A program made the position numbers and the translations under genes. Of a stretch of 24,367 nt of DNA, positions 1 to 8,240 are shown in pieces; the stretch's first letter is position 1, and the number at the start of each line of letters is the position of its first letter. This DNA is from an uncultured Clostridia bacterium. Its GTDB lineage: Bacteria; Bacillota; Clostridia; Tissierellales; Peptoniphilaceae. Location: contig CAMEGD010000007.1 in assembly GCA_945916025.1 (NCBI GenBank), forward strand, positions 1 to 24,367. Reading direction: 5' to 3'. Under the pieces are notes generated by a model, which worked only from the letters and a program-made list of their open reading frames with translations, was not told the origin of the DNA and ran no database searches.

Positions 1-2190
1 ATCATTAAAGTCCAAGTAACCCTCAGTCTTAAAGAACTTTTCTAATACTTCATGGTAAAAATTTCCTTTATTTTTAGAAAATTCATCCTGATATTCTAAA
101 TCTTTACTTTTATATTTTAATACATAATACAAATAGAACTTAAATGGACAGTCCCTATAAGTTTGAATCATTTTAGGAGAATAAGTTGAATTTAGTTGAT
201 CCTTGTAGGAGTTAATTTTCCCCCAAAAACTAAGGTCTTTTGTATATCTTTTATAATGACTTGAAAACTTTTCATTTATTTGAGATAGATTTTCAAAGTC
301 ATAATAATTAATATCTATATTGTTTTTATTTGAAGTCAATATATCTTTTACAAATCTAGAAGCAGACCTAGACCTATCAATAAAATTTGAACCAATATAA
401 GAATATACTTCTAAATTATTTATATTACTAATTCTGGATTTTAAGTCTTTTACAAATATAGAGAAGTTGTCCTTTAGTCCAATATCGTTAGTAGTGTAAG
501 ACAAAAATAAGTTTTCAGAATTTCCTACAATATCTGCGAATTTTAATATCTCGTTGTCTAATTCATCTTGGTTATTATTAATATCAATATTTAGATTTAA
601 AAGTACTTCTTTGTATCTTACTTTTGACAATAAGCCTTCCCTACTTTTTTGTGGATAATTATAATTCATTCCCAATAAGAACCTATACTTTGATTTTGAA
701 CCTAAGGAATTTATACTTTTAAATACCTGGATTCCAGCTTCATTGGAATTGGTATAATAAGTATCTCCTAAAATACTCTCTATCAAAATTTCTAAGGTAT
801 CCTCTGGGCTTAATTCTATAAGGTTATAAAAATTAAATAGCTCATCTAAGGAATTTTCTAGAATTTTTAGTCCCTTTAAATTTTCTGATAAGACAAGATT
901 ATTTTTGTGCTTTCGGTAATGACTAATAATAAGGTTATGCAAATAATTCTTCGCAAAAATCTCTTTTAAAACTTTCTTTGGATCTTGATTAAAGTCTTTT
1001 ATAATAGTTCTTATTTTATTAATAAACTCAAGGGGAGGACCTTCTAATTCATAATCAAAAAATATCCCCTTATAATCAAGTGTCCTTATAGTCTCCAATA
1101 TTAATTCCTTATCTTTGGAAAAATCTTCGTTATAATTAGAATCAAAAAGATATGAAATTAGCTTCTTCTTATCAGGAGTCCTTATTAGGTCCAACAGATT
1201 TACAATAGACTTAACTAAAGTAATATCTGTTACCCTTTGCTCCTTTAATAAATTTATTTTAATACCAACTTCTTCTGATACATTTTTTATTATATCTTCA
1301 TATTCATCTGTTATTATTATGGATATATCTTCTACATCTTGGCCAGAAATTAGTAGATCTTCAATATAAAATAAAACCTCCCTAACTTCGTAATATGGGT
1401 TAGAAGCCATTAGTAAGGTAACATTTTTTTCATAAATATTCTTTTCTTTAGAAAATAAGTCCATAGCTATTGATTGTTTGTTTTCCACTTCTCTAACTAT
1501 TTCAAAGCCAAGGTCTTTCAAACTATTTATAGTTTTTTCAAAAATCCTATTTTCATAATGTGACATAAATGGATATTGGATAGTTATGTTCACACCTTGT
1601 TTCAATATCTTTTTAATTGCAGTTAGCTCTTGTGGTCTAAAATCAATAAAACCACTGATAATTATATTTTCAGGTAACTTTTTGACTATATTAGATTTAA
1701 TATAAAGTCCAACCTCATCTTCTAAATTATTTTCATCTAGGAATTCTTCGTAGTCTTTGTATATTTCATTAATTTCAAACAAAATATCTTCTTTATTAAT
1801 AAAGGCTTTAATTCCCCTAGGAGACAAGTGTCTAGATTTAAGGTCTAAAATCAAAGAATAAATTTCCTTGGAAGTTCCTAAAGAATTGGAAATTTTAGAA
1901 TCATTCCTTCCTTCAAGAATTTTTTTTATGATCCAAGCCCCTTGTTCCCTAGAGATTGTTCTCATTTTGTTTTCAAAATATTTGTCTATTAAATCATCAA
2001 AGGTTACTATGTTATCAAGAAACATACCTCCTAGTTCCCTTGCAAAGTCCAACCTAATTTTTTCTAGTTGTTGATAATTTGGTAGTACAAAAAGTAGACC
2101 TAATCTCTCATAGGGAGATAGGTCTTTTAATTTTTTTAAATTTTCTTGGCCAAAATCATAGCCTATGTTTTTAATAATTAATTTACTCAT
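1..2190 (-). CDS. AddB/RexB-like helicase-nuclease subunit B, 3' end beyond window
   Basis: This minus-strand reading frame is open for 730 codons from ATG at 2190 to the left edge, so the C-terminus is missing. Near the edge it has the PD-(D/E)XK nuclease entry seen in AddB/RexB proteins: SPKMIQTYRDCPFKF (residues 671-685) and then KGNFYHEVLEKFF, with C681 a candidate first iron-sulfur cysteine and H713 the candidate nuclease-motif histidine. Mid-protein ISGFIDFRPQEL (about 179-190) resembles the helicase-like core of AddB. In the known complex, AddB/RexB works with AddA/RexA to resect double-strand breaks and degrade DNA. The N-terminus shows no GxxGxGKS Walker A loop, which suits RexB-type rather than Bacillus AddB-type proteins. 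The start overlaps the upstream kinase stop by 8 bases (ATGAGTAA), implying translational coupling. An addA partner would be expected just past the left edge. The family call is good; the RexB subtype is inference. Confidence 0.8.
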   Translation of the reverse strand, partial: MSKLIIKNIGYDFGQENLKKLKDLSPYERLGLLFVLPNYQQLEKIRLDFARELGGMFLDNIVTFDDLIDKYFENKMRTISREQGAWIIKKILEGRNDSKISNSLGTSKEIYSLILDLKSRHLSPRGIKAFINKEDILFEINEIYKDYEEFLDENNLEDEVGLYIKSNIVKKLPENIIISGFIDFRPQELTAIKKILKQGVNITIQYPFMSHYENRIFEKTINSLKDLGFEIVREVENKQSIAMDLFSKEKNIYEKNVTLLMASNPYYEVREVLFYIEDLLISGQDVEDISIIITDEYEDIIKNVSEEVGIKINLLKEQRVTDITLVKSIVNLLDLIRTPDKKKLISYLFDSNYNEDFSKDKELILETIRTLDYKGIFFDYELEGPPLEFINKIRTIIKDFNQDPKKVLKEIFAKNYLHNLIISHYRKHKNNLVLSENLKGLKILENSLDELFNFYNLIELSPEDTLEILIESILGDTYYTNSNEAGIQVFKSINSLGSKSKYRFLLGMNYNYPQKSREGLLSKVRYKEVLLNLNIDINNNQDELDNEILKFADIVGNSENLFLSYTTNDIGLKDNFSIFVKDLKSRISNINNLEVYSYIGSNFIDRSRSASRFVKDILTSNKNNIDINYYDFENLSQINEKFSSHYKRYTKDLSFWGKINSYKDQLNSTYSPKMIQTYRDCPFKFYLYYVLKYKSKDLEYQDEFSKNKGNFYHEVLEKFFKTEGYLDFND

Positions 2191-3076
2191 TTTTATTCAA
2201 AATTAATGAAGCAGCGCCTATTATACCTGATGAGTTTAGATATTTTGCTTTAACAATTGGCATTTCATCTATTGAGTTTATCTTTTCTTGATACTTAGTA
2301 ATCATTTTATCCCACCAAACATGGGATGAATTAATTACTCCCCCTCCAATAATTATTATAGCAGGGTCAAAAAAATTCTTAAATGTTACTAAAGATGTTG
2401 CTAAATCATCAGTAAACCTGTCTATTGTTTTTTTTGCATTTTCATCTGAAGCTACTGAACTAATTATTTCTTCTCCAGATTTGTGTATTCCAGATACTTC
2501 AAAATATGTTTCTTCTAGTCCAGTCCCTCCAACATATCTTTCTGTACATCCCATTTGGCCACAGTTACATTGTCTTCCGTTAGGATATAGTATGGTATGT
2601 CCTAGCTCTGAACCTCTATATTTGTCTCCTCTAATCAAGTCGTTTTTTAGGAATAAAAACCCACCTAAACCAGTACCCAAGGTAATTCCAACTGCAGATT
2701 TATAACCTTTTCCAGATCCTATCCACATTTCACATAGGCCAGCACAGTTGGCATCGTTTTCTACTTTAATCTCTAAGTCTAGATGATTCTTATAAACATA
2801 TTCCTTTATTTCTATTCCTGTCCAATCTTTTAGATTTCCACCAATAGTTAATACTTTTCCGTTTTCTGAGTCTATAGATCCTGGAGAACCAATCCCAACT
2901 CCCACTATTTCTCTATCTTTTCTTAAATCAGTTATTAGACTGTTAATAGCCTTTAGATTTTCCTGGCTATCTGATATTGTAGGAATAGATTTCTGCTCAA
3001 TTATTTCTCCTTGGCTATTTACTAGTCCTCCCTTTACAGATGTGCCACCTAAATCAATACCAATTGCATATTTCAT
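2183..3076 (-). CDS. ROK-family sugar kinase (glucokinase-like)
   Basis: This is a 297-residue cytoplasmic kinase of the ROK family, probably phosphorylating glucose or a related hexose with ATP. The N-terminal phosphate loop DLGGTSVKGG is at residues 8-17. Then come GIGSPGSID (61-69), the ENDAN motif with candidate catalytic D108, and GTGLGG (134-139). The zinc site is recognisable as E157, H160, C170, C172 and C177 in the SELGH and CNCGQMGCTE stretches. Length is typical for the family. There is no N-terminal helix-turn-helix, so it is an enzyme rather than a NagC/XylR-type repressor. An AGGGAG ribosome site lies just before the ATG and the gap to the upstream kinase gene is one base, so it is co-transcribed. 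The exact sugar cannot be read from sequence; N-acetyl sugars or mannose are alternatives. Confidence 0.9.
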   Translation of the reverse strand: MKYAIGIDLGGTSVKGGLVNSQGEIIEQKSIPTISDSQENLKAINSLITDLRKDREIVGVGIGSPGSIDSENGKVLTIGGNLKDWTGIEIKEYVYKNHLDLEIKVENDANCAGLCEMWIGSGKGYKSAVGITLGTGLGGFLFLKNDLIRGDKYRGSELGHTILYPNGRQCNCGQMGCTERYVGGTGLEETYFEVSGIHKSGEEIISSVASDENAKKTIDRFTDDLATSLVTFKNFFDPAIIIIGGGVINSSHVWWDKMITKYQEKINSIDEMPIVKAKYLNSSGIIGAASLILNKNE

Positions 3077-3077
3077 C

Positions 3078-4736
3078 TTATCTTCTCCCTATAAATTCTC
3101 TTAGTAAAGATTCACTACTAACTAAGGAATCGTCATCAATTGAAACAAAATAACTTAACATCCTCAGTAAGTTTCTAGCCTCATTGTAGAAGTCTGAACT
3201 AGGTTCAATAGACTCTAACATTGGAACAATGTGTTTTTTCAATACATTAGTTTCATAAGGTAAGGCTGAGTTTACTAATACATCTGCTTCTTCTTGGTAT
3301 GGGAATATATGCTTCTCTTCTGCAGGCCTTATGTTTTCCCACATTCTTAAGGTATCTTCTATACTGTATCCCCTTTCCCTTTCATCTCTTACACTTCTTC
3401 TAATTATTCTACCGTTAGTAGTTGACACCCTATTATGTGCATCTAAATTTACTTGGTTAAGGGCAGAAATATATATTTTAAACTTATTCTTTTCAGGTAT
3501 CATGGAAGATAATAATGGATTTAGGGCATGTATTCCCTCTATCATAATTAGTTCCTTATCCCCTGGAACAATATACTCTTCTGTATAAAGCCCTTTGCCT
3601 GTTAAGAAGTCAAATTTTCTACGATGAATTTTTTCCATATTTAATAATCTATACATATCCTTATTAAATAAGTTAAGATCTACTGCATAAGGAGACTCAA
3701 AGTCAAATTCTCCGTCTTCTCCTAGGGGAGTTTTTTCTCTATCTACAAAATAATCGTCCATAGAAATCATAATTGGTGAATAACCTAGTACCTCTAAATG
3801 GACCTTTAACTTGTTTGTAAAAGTAGTCTTTCCTGAGGAAGTTGGACCTGAAATCAAAATTATTTTAATATCTTTGTCTGAATTTATTTTTTCTGCAACA
3901 TCAACTAAGTTTATGTCGAAAATTGCTTCAGATATTTTAATAATTTTTTCTCCTTCGCCTCTTAGGATTTTTTCATTAATTTCAGTTAAGGTATTAAGCC
4001 CTAGCCTCTTGTATTGAAGGGTTGAATTTTGAAATACCTTGGCTAATTTTGGAGTTTCTTTATAATTATCCACATTAAATCCATTCATCCTATTTGGGCT
4101 AATTAAAAGAATTCCTGGATAGTATTGCATTAATTTAAAAGAATTAATATATCCTGTACTTGGAGCAAGGATAGAATAAGTTAAATCTACATAGACTCCA
4201 CACTTAACAATATCAATATTTGTTTCAGATGGAAGAGTATTTAAAAGTCTCAAGACTTCTTTATCTAAGTCTTTATACAAAGTTTTTGCTTCTTCCAAAG
4301 TCATTTCAAAGGTCTCAATAGGTAAATCTGCATTAATAATTTTTTGCATTTCTCTTTCTATTTGGTCGATTTCTTCTAATGTTAGACTTTTGTTAATTAT
4401 ATTTACTCCATTGTCTGATTTTTCTTGAAAGTCTATATAAAGACCTGAACCTAGATAATGGTTTAAGTCAGCTTTTAAATTTGGAAAAATATTTCTAAAG
4501 GCCATGGAAAAAATAAAACTTAAAGTTTTTGTGTAAGTTTTAGTTCCCCACTTATTATTCAAACCTAAAAATTCTACCTTAGATCCATCTTTAATTTCTT
4601 TTCCTAGAGAAACTAAAATTCCATCTTCTAAAATCCCAGGATAATCCTTATAAGAAGTAACTTTATTTTTTGCATAATCATAATAGGTTTTTATTTCCTC
4701 ATTTTTTCTAATATCATCTACTATAAAATTATTCAT
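3078..4736 (-). CDS. Two-domain nucleoside kinase (ThrRS-like domain plus uridine kinase)
   Basis: This 552-residue protein has a C-terminal phosphoribulokinase/uridine kinase domain: P-loop GPTSSGKT at about residues 297-304 and SMDDYF at about 325-330, followed by a long acidic substrate-binding stretch. The first half resembles the editing-type additional domain of threonyl-tRNA synthetase, an arrangement known in many firmicutes as 'nucleoside kinase'. It probably transfers phosphate from ATP to uridine, cytidine or a related nucleoside. The frame is open upstream to a TTG at 4754, but the ATG at 4736 is preferred. It has AAGGAG six to seven bases upstream, and that signal would lie inside the coding region if the TTG were used. 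The ATG overlaps the rluA-type stop by 8 bases (ATGAATAA). The role of the N-terminal domain is not established. Confidence 0.88.
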   Translation of the reverse strand: MNNFIVDDIRKNEEIKTYYDYAKNKVTSYKDYPGILEDGILVSLGKEIKDGSKVEFLGLNNKWGTKTYTKTLSFIFSMAFRNIFPNLKADLNHYLGSGLYIDFQEKSDNGVNIINKSLTLEEIDQIEREMQKIINADLPIETFEMTLEEAKTLYKDLDKEVLRLLNTLPSETNIDIVKCGVYVDLTYSILAPSTGYINSFKLMQYYPGILLISPNRMNGFNVDNYKETPKLAKVFQNSTLQYKRLGLNTLTEINEKILRGEGEKIIKISEAIFDINLVDVAEKINSDKDIKIILISGPTSSGKTTFTNKLKVHLEVLGYSPIMISMDDYFVDREKTPLGEDGEFDFESPYAVDLNLFNKDMYRLLNMEKIHRRKFDFLTGKGLYTEEYIVPGDKELIMIEGIHALNPLLSSMIPEKNKFKIYISALNQVNLDAHNRVSTTNGRIIRRSVRDERERGYSIEDTLRMWENIRPAEEKHIFPYQEEADVLVNSALPYETNVLKKHIVPMLESIEPSSDFYNEARNLLRMLSYFVSIDDDSLVSSESLLREFIGRR

Positions 4737-5706
4737 CAATTTCTCCTTCCACAACTTTTTCCATTAAAGGGGTCATATTTACTTTAAATACTTTATCTTT
4801 TAAATATTCCAAGTCTCCTTCTAAATCTAAAAATTCCATTTTGTAACAATGAAGAAGTTGGTGATTTAAGTTATACTTTTCTTTGAAATATTTGTTAGCT
4901 GTCTTAATTCCATATTTTGTATCCCCTATTACTGGCATCTTTAAATAGGATAAATGGGCTCTAATTTGGTGAGTTCTTCCAGTGATTAGGTTTATCTCTA
5001 ATAGTGAATAATTTTTCCCAGTCCTTATGGCCTTGTATCCTGTGATTATATCCTTCACATCATTACTTTCAGACTTAGAAACTTTGGATAGATTTTCCTT
5101 ATCCTTTATTTTTTCAATACTTGCATATTCTATTTCAGAGCCGTAGACTTGTCCAGAAACAACAGTATAATAATATTTCTTTATTTGATTGTTTCTTTGT
5201 GCCTTGTTAAGCTCCTGAATTGCATTATAGGTTTTAGCACCTACCAATAAGCCAGATGTGTTTCTATCTAATCTGTTTGCAAGACTTGGACTAAAGGTAG
5301 ACTTGTCTTTAGGATCATACTCACCTTTGTTATTTAGATAAGCAATCATTCCATCAACTATATTGTCTTCTGAATAATCATTTTTAGTACTATGAGATAG
5401 GATTCCAGCCCTTTTATTAATTACAATAATATTGTCGTCTTCATAAACTATATCTAGCTTAACATTTGATTTAATCAGTCTTTTTTTTGTTTTAAAGTTG
5501 TCTATTGTCTCCTCAGAAAAAAATATTTGAACTAAGTCGTTATTTTTTAAAATATATTTTTCTGATGCTTTAGCTTTATTTACCAAAATATTCTTTTTTC
5601 TAATTTGTTTATAAATAAAACCTAGGCTGGCTTCACCAAGGTATTTTCTAATATACCTATCAAGTCTTTGTCCTGATTCATTTTCGGTAATTCTTATTTC
5701 TCTCAT
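4729..5706 (-). CDS. RluA-family RNA pseudouridine synthase
   Basis: This 325-residue enzyme converts specific uridines in RNA, most likely 23S rRNA, to pseudouridine. An S4-like RNA-binding domain occupies about residues 1-62 (GQRLDRYIRKYL, then ILVNK). The catalytic motif RLDRNTSG is at 145-152, with D147 the nucleophile. GRTHQIRAH at 243-251 and GDTKYG at 261-266 complete the RluA signature. The S4 domain and length are closest to RluC/RluD-type proteins, but the target uridine cannot be assigned. The ATG at 5706 has AGGAG seven bases upstream. It is first in a four-gene minus-strand operon, and its last codons contain the ribosome site and start of the nucleoside kinase gene. Confidence 0.92.
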   Translation of the reverse strand: MREIRITENESGQRLDRYIRKYLGEASLGFIYKQIRKKNILVNKAKASEKYILKNNDLVQIFFSEETIDNFKTKKRLIKSNVKLDIVYEDDNIIVINKRAGILSHSTKNDYSEDNIVDGMIAYLNNKGEYDPKDKSTFSPSLANRLDRNTSGLLVGAKTYNAIQELNKAQRNNQIKKYYYTVVSGQVYGSEIEYASIEKIKDKENLSKVSKSESNDVKDIITGYKAIRTGKNYSLLEINLITGRTHQIRAHLSYLKMPVIGDTKYGIKTANKYFKEKYNLNHQLLHCYKMEFLDLEGDLEYLKDKVFKVNMTPLMEKVVEGEIDE

Positions 5707-5737
5707 TTAAACTCCTACTTATCTAGTCTTATTTACT

Positions 5738-5766
5738 ATTATAACTTAATTCAAATACTTTTCCAA
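5738..5766 (-). promoter_or_regulatory. Probable sigma-A promoter of the rluA-type operon
   Basis: Read on the minus strand, TTGGAA (5766-5761) is followed 17 bases later by a perfect TATAAT (5743-5738). The predicted transcription start lies about 25 bases before the ATG at 5706. No other candidate of similar quality is present in the 5707-5906 spacer on this strand. Confidence 0.55.
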
Positions 5767-5821
5767 AACTTATATTTAGTGACAAGATTATGACATTTTG
5801 GTTAGTTATAGGTTAAATCTA

Positions 5822-5850
5822 TTGATATTTTCTATTAAAATGTATAAACT
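5822..5850 (+). promoter_or_regulatory. Possible promoter of the MltG-like domain protein
   Basis: TTGATA (5822-5827) and TAAACT (5845-5850) are separated by 17 bases, about 70 bases upstream of the TTG start at 5922. The -10 hexamer matches only four of six consensus bases, so this is a moderate call. A 12-base perfect palindrome, TATTAGCTAATA at 5864-5875, lies just past the predicted start point. Confidence 0.4.
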
Positions 5851-5921
5851 ATATTTATTAGAATATTAGCTAATAATTTTAATTACACTAAAGTTGGCTA
5901 ATAAGGTTGAAAGGAGATAAA

Positions 5922-6671
5922 TTGAAAAACTTTTATAATAAAATCTTAGATATTATAAATGTTATCATTTCAAAATTATCTATAGTCCTAATAGTTCTCT
6001 TATTAGGCCTAATTATTTATTCAAGACTAGACAAACTTTTTCAAATTGGTTTTCTTTCTGAGAATAACTTAATAGATAGTAAATTAAACACAAAAATTGA
6101 AGAACCAGTAGATAATGGTCCTGCAAAAGTTGTATATAGGGGGGAACTTCCAAGTGATGATGAGGAAGTCCTTGTAGAAAACAATGGTAAAAAGATATCC
6201 TTTGAAATTATGGGAAACCAAAGTCCAGAACAGGTTGCTAAGATGTTAAAGGATGTTGGATTAATATCAGATCCGCCATCTTTAATCTTACAAATGGAAG
6301 GAGCTGGACTATTAGATAGCTTAAAACCTGGTTCTTATGAAGTAAATGATAATATTTTAAACAGGGAATTAATTGCAGTCATAACAGGAACAGATTATGC
6401 TGTAGAGGACTCCCAAGAGAATGATAAATCAAATGATAAACCTGGAGAAGATTTAGAATTAGTTACATTTGAAATCTTAGAAGGTCAAAGTCTTGAAGAA
6501 GTTTCTAATACATTAAAAGATGTAAAACTTATACAAGATACTCAAACCTTTATTAATTTAGTTGAAAATGCTAATTTAAGAGATGATGTTAAGGTTGGCG
6601 TCTATAGACTTCCTAAAAATATTAAAAATATTGATTTAATTGAATCAATAACAATCGCAACTCAAGAGTAA
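5922..6671 (+). CDS. Membrane-anchored protein with two tandem MltG/YceG-like N-terminal domains
   Basis: This 249-residue protein has one hydrophobic segment near the N-terminus (about 16-34), a polar linker, and two similar outward-facing repeats. Repeat 1 (about 92-155) contains SFEIMGNQSPEQVAKMLKDV, ending in a PGSYEV turn. Repeat 2 (about 181-245) contains TFEILEGQSLEEVSNTLKDV, ending in GVYRLP. The pattern 'F-x-I-x-x-G-Q-S-x-E-x-V-x-x-x-L-K-D-V-x-L-I' followed by a G-x-Y turn matches the small LysM-like domain that precedes the catalytic domain of the endolytic transglycosylase MltG. No catalytic domain follows. A structural or regulatory role at the cell wall is inference. The frame opens at a TTG at 5907, but TTG at 5922 is chosen because AAAGGAG then sits about five bases upstream. 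A strong terminator directly follows, so it is monocistronic. Confidence 0.72.
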   Translation: MKNFYNKILDIINVIISKLSIVLIVLLLGLIIYSRLDKLFQIGFLSENNLIDSKLNTKIEEPVDNGPAKVVYRGELPSDDEEVLVENNGKKISFEIMGNQSPEQVAKMLKDVGLISDPPSLILQMEGAGLLDSLKPGSYEVNDNILNRELIAVITGTDYAVEDSQENDKSNDKPGEDLELVTFEILEGQSLEEVSNTLKDVKLIQDTQTFINLVENANLRDDVKVGVYRLPKNIKNIDLIESITIATQE

Positions 6672-6704
6672 CCTCTAGAAACTTCCTAGAGGTTATTATT
6701 TTTT
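6670..6704 (+). terminator. Intrinsic terminator after the MltG-like domain protein
   Basis: A perfect 9-base-pair stem, AACCTCTAG (6670-6678) with CTAGAGGTT (6685-6693), is followed by a T-rich run to 6704. It overlaps the stop codon. There is no matching T-run on the other strand, so it serves mainly the plus-strand gene, although pncB converges on it. Confidence 0.85.
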
Positions 6705-6717
6705 CATGTAGAATATC

Positions 6718-8160
6718 TTATTTTGATTTTTCTTTTAGTAATTCGTATTTCATTGTCCAAAGCTTTTCACTTAAGTCAACATAATACTCATGTGGAAACT
6801 CCAGTCTTTTCTGTTCTTCCCAAAGGACATCTAGTGAAGCTTTACATCTTTTCTTAATATCCTCAATATTTGGAATATCATATACTAGTTTTCCATTATC
6901 ATAAATTCTTTTTAGCATAGCCTTAGCTGTGTAATTTTTTAGAACTTGTCTTTTCCAAGTATGAACTGGATCAAATATTTCCACTTCTTCAGTATCTTCA
7001 TAATTCTCATCGTGAAGACATACTAAGTCAGCCATAGGTGCACAGCTTTCCTTTGAATAGAACCTATATACTTGTTTAAAGCCAGGAGTAGTAATTTTTT
7101 CTACATTTTCACTGATTTTAATTTTTGGAATAATTTCACCATTTTCTTCTACTGCAACTAGCTTATAAACACCACCAAATACTGGCTCGCTCTTAGCAGT
7201 AATTAATCTTTCTCCAACCCCAAAAGAGTCGATTTTGGCTCCTTGTAAAAGTAAGGAATTAATAATTTCTTCATCTAGGGAATTTGAAACCATTATTTTT
7301 ACATCTGCAAATCCCGCTTCATCAAGACCTTCCCTTACCTTTTTACTTAAATAAGCTATGTCGCCACTATCAATTCTTACCCCTTTTGGTCTAAAGCCAG
7401 CTGGTACCACAACTTCATTAAACACCCTAATTGCATTTGGCAATCCTTCACCTAAAGTATCATAGGTGTCTATTAATAAATTACAAGAGTCAGGATATGT
7501 TTCTGCATAGGCCTTGAAAGCTTCATATTCGCTATCAAAAAACTGAACCCATGAATGGGCCATGGTTCCTAAGGCAGGTATATTAAACATCTTTCCTGCT
7601 AAGGTATTTGCCGTACCTAAGCAACCACCTATATATGAAGCTCTAGCCCCATAAATTGATGCACTATAACCTTGTGCCCTTCTTGAGCCAAATTCAACTA
7701 CACCTTTTCCTTGGGCAGAGTTTACAATCCTAGTAGTCTTCGTAGCAATTAAAGACTGGTGATTAATAGTTAGTAAAATTAAAGTCTCCATTAATTGAAC
7801 TTGAATTATAGGACCTCTAACTACCATTAAGGGCTCGTTTGGATATATAGTTTCCCCTTCTTCAAATGACCATACATCACAAGAAAACTTAAAATTTCTC
7901 AAATAATCTATATATAGATCTGAAAGGTTTTCTACAGATTTTAAATATTCAAGTTCTTCTTCATTAAACTCTAAGTTTTCAATATACTGTACCACTTGCT
8001 CAAGTCCTGCAAATATTGCATATCCACCTTGATCTGGAATTTTTCTAAAATACATATCAAAATATGCTATAGAATCTATATTTCCTGTTTGTACAAAGCC
8101 ATTTCCCATGGTAAATTCATAAAAATCCGCCAGTAAACTAAGTTTTTCGTAATCTAACAT
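6718..8160 (-). CDS. pncB: Nicotinate phosphoribosyltransferase
   Basis: This 480-residue enzyme joins nicotinate to PRPP to make nicotinate mononucleotide, the first step of NAD salvage by the Preiss-Handler route. The N-terminal start LLADFYEFTMGNGF is typical of the family. Conserved elements are GSRRA at 158-162, GTMAHS at 198-203 with the phosphorylatable H202, and the PRPP-loop region VRIDSGD at 261-267. Length matches the longer firmicute form. The ATG at 8160 has AAAGGAG about seven bases upstream. It appears to be a single-gene unit: the hcp operon ends just upstream at its own terminator, and the next gene downstream is convergent. A good TATAAT sits at 8192-8187, but the -35 is weak. 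Confidence 0.95.
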   Translation of the reverse strand: MLDYEKLSLLADFYEFTMGNGFVQTGNIDSIAYFDMYFRKIPDQGGYAIFAGLEQVVQYIENLEFNEEELEYLKSVENLSDLYIDYLRNFKFSCDVWSFEEGETIYPNEPLMVVRGPIIQVQLMETLILLTINHQSLIATKTTRIVNSAQGKGVVEFGSRRAQGYSASIYGARASYIGGCLGTANTLAGKMFNIPALGTMAHSWVQFFDSEYEAFKAYAETYPDSCNLLIDTYDTLGEGLPNAIRVFNEVVVPAGFRPKGVRIDSGDIAYLSKKVREGLDEAGFADVKIMVSNSLDEEIINSLLLQGAKIDSFGVGERLITAKSEPVFGGVYKLVAVEENGEIIPKIKISENVEKITTPGFKQVYRFYSKESCAPMADLVCLHDENYEDTEEVEIFDPVHTWKRQVLKNYTAKAMLKRIYDNGKLVYDIPNIEDIKKRCKASLDVLWEEQKRLEFPHEYYVDLSEKLWTMKYELLKEKSK

Positions 8161-8186
8161 TTTTCATCTCCTTTGTAAATATGATA

Positions 8187-8192
8187 ATTATA
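8187..8192 (-). promoter_or_regulatory. Candidate -10 element for pncB
   Basis: A perfect TATAAT reads on the minus strand at 8192-8187, about 27 bases before the pncB ATG. No good TTGACA-like hexamer lies 16-18 bases upstream; that position falls in the hcp terminator, so the promoter is only partly supported. No NiaR-type operator was recognised. Confidence 0.35.
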
Positions 8193-8202
8193 ACTTAAGG
8201 TC

Positions 8203-8233
8203 AAAAAAAATAACAGCCTCCTAAGAGACTGTT
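8203..8233 (-). terminator. Intrinsic terminator of the murI-regulator-hcp operon
   Basis: On the minus strand AACAGTCTC (8233-8225) pairs with GAGGCTGTT (8220-8212), with one G-U pair and a four-base loop, followed by eight T residues (8210-8203). It begins eight bases past the hcp stop. Confidence 0.85.
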
Positions 8234-8240
8234 ACTAAAA

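Noticed and set aside
1868..2074. Short plus-strand frame opposite the AddB/RexB-like gene
   Set aside because: It is antisense to a continuous 730-codon frame and has no recognisable features.
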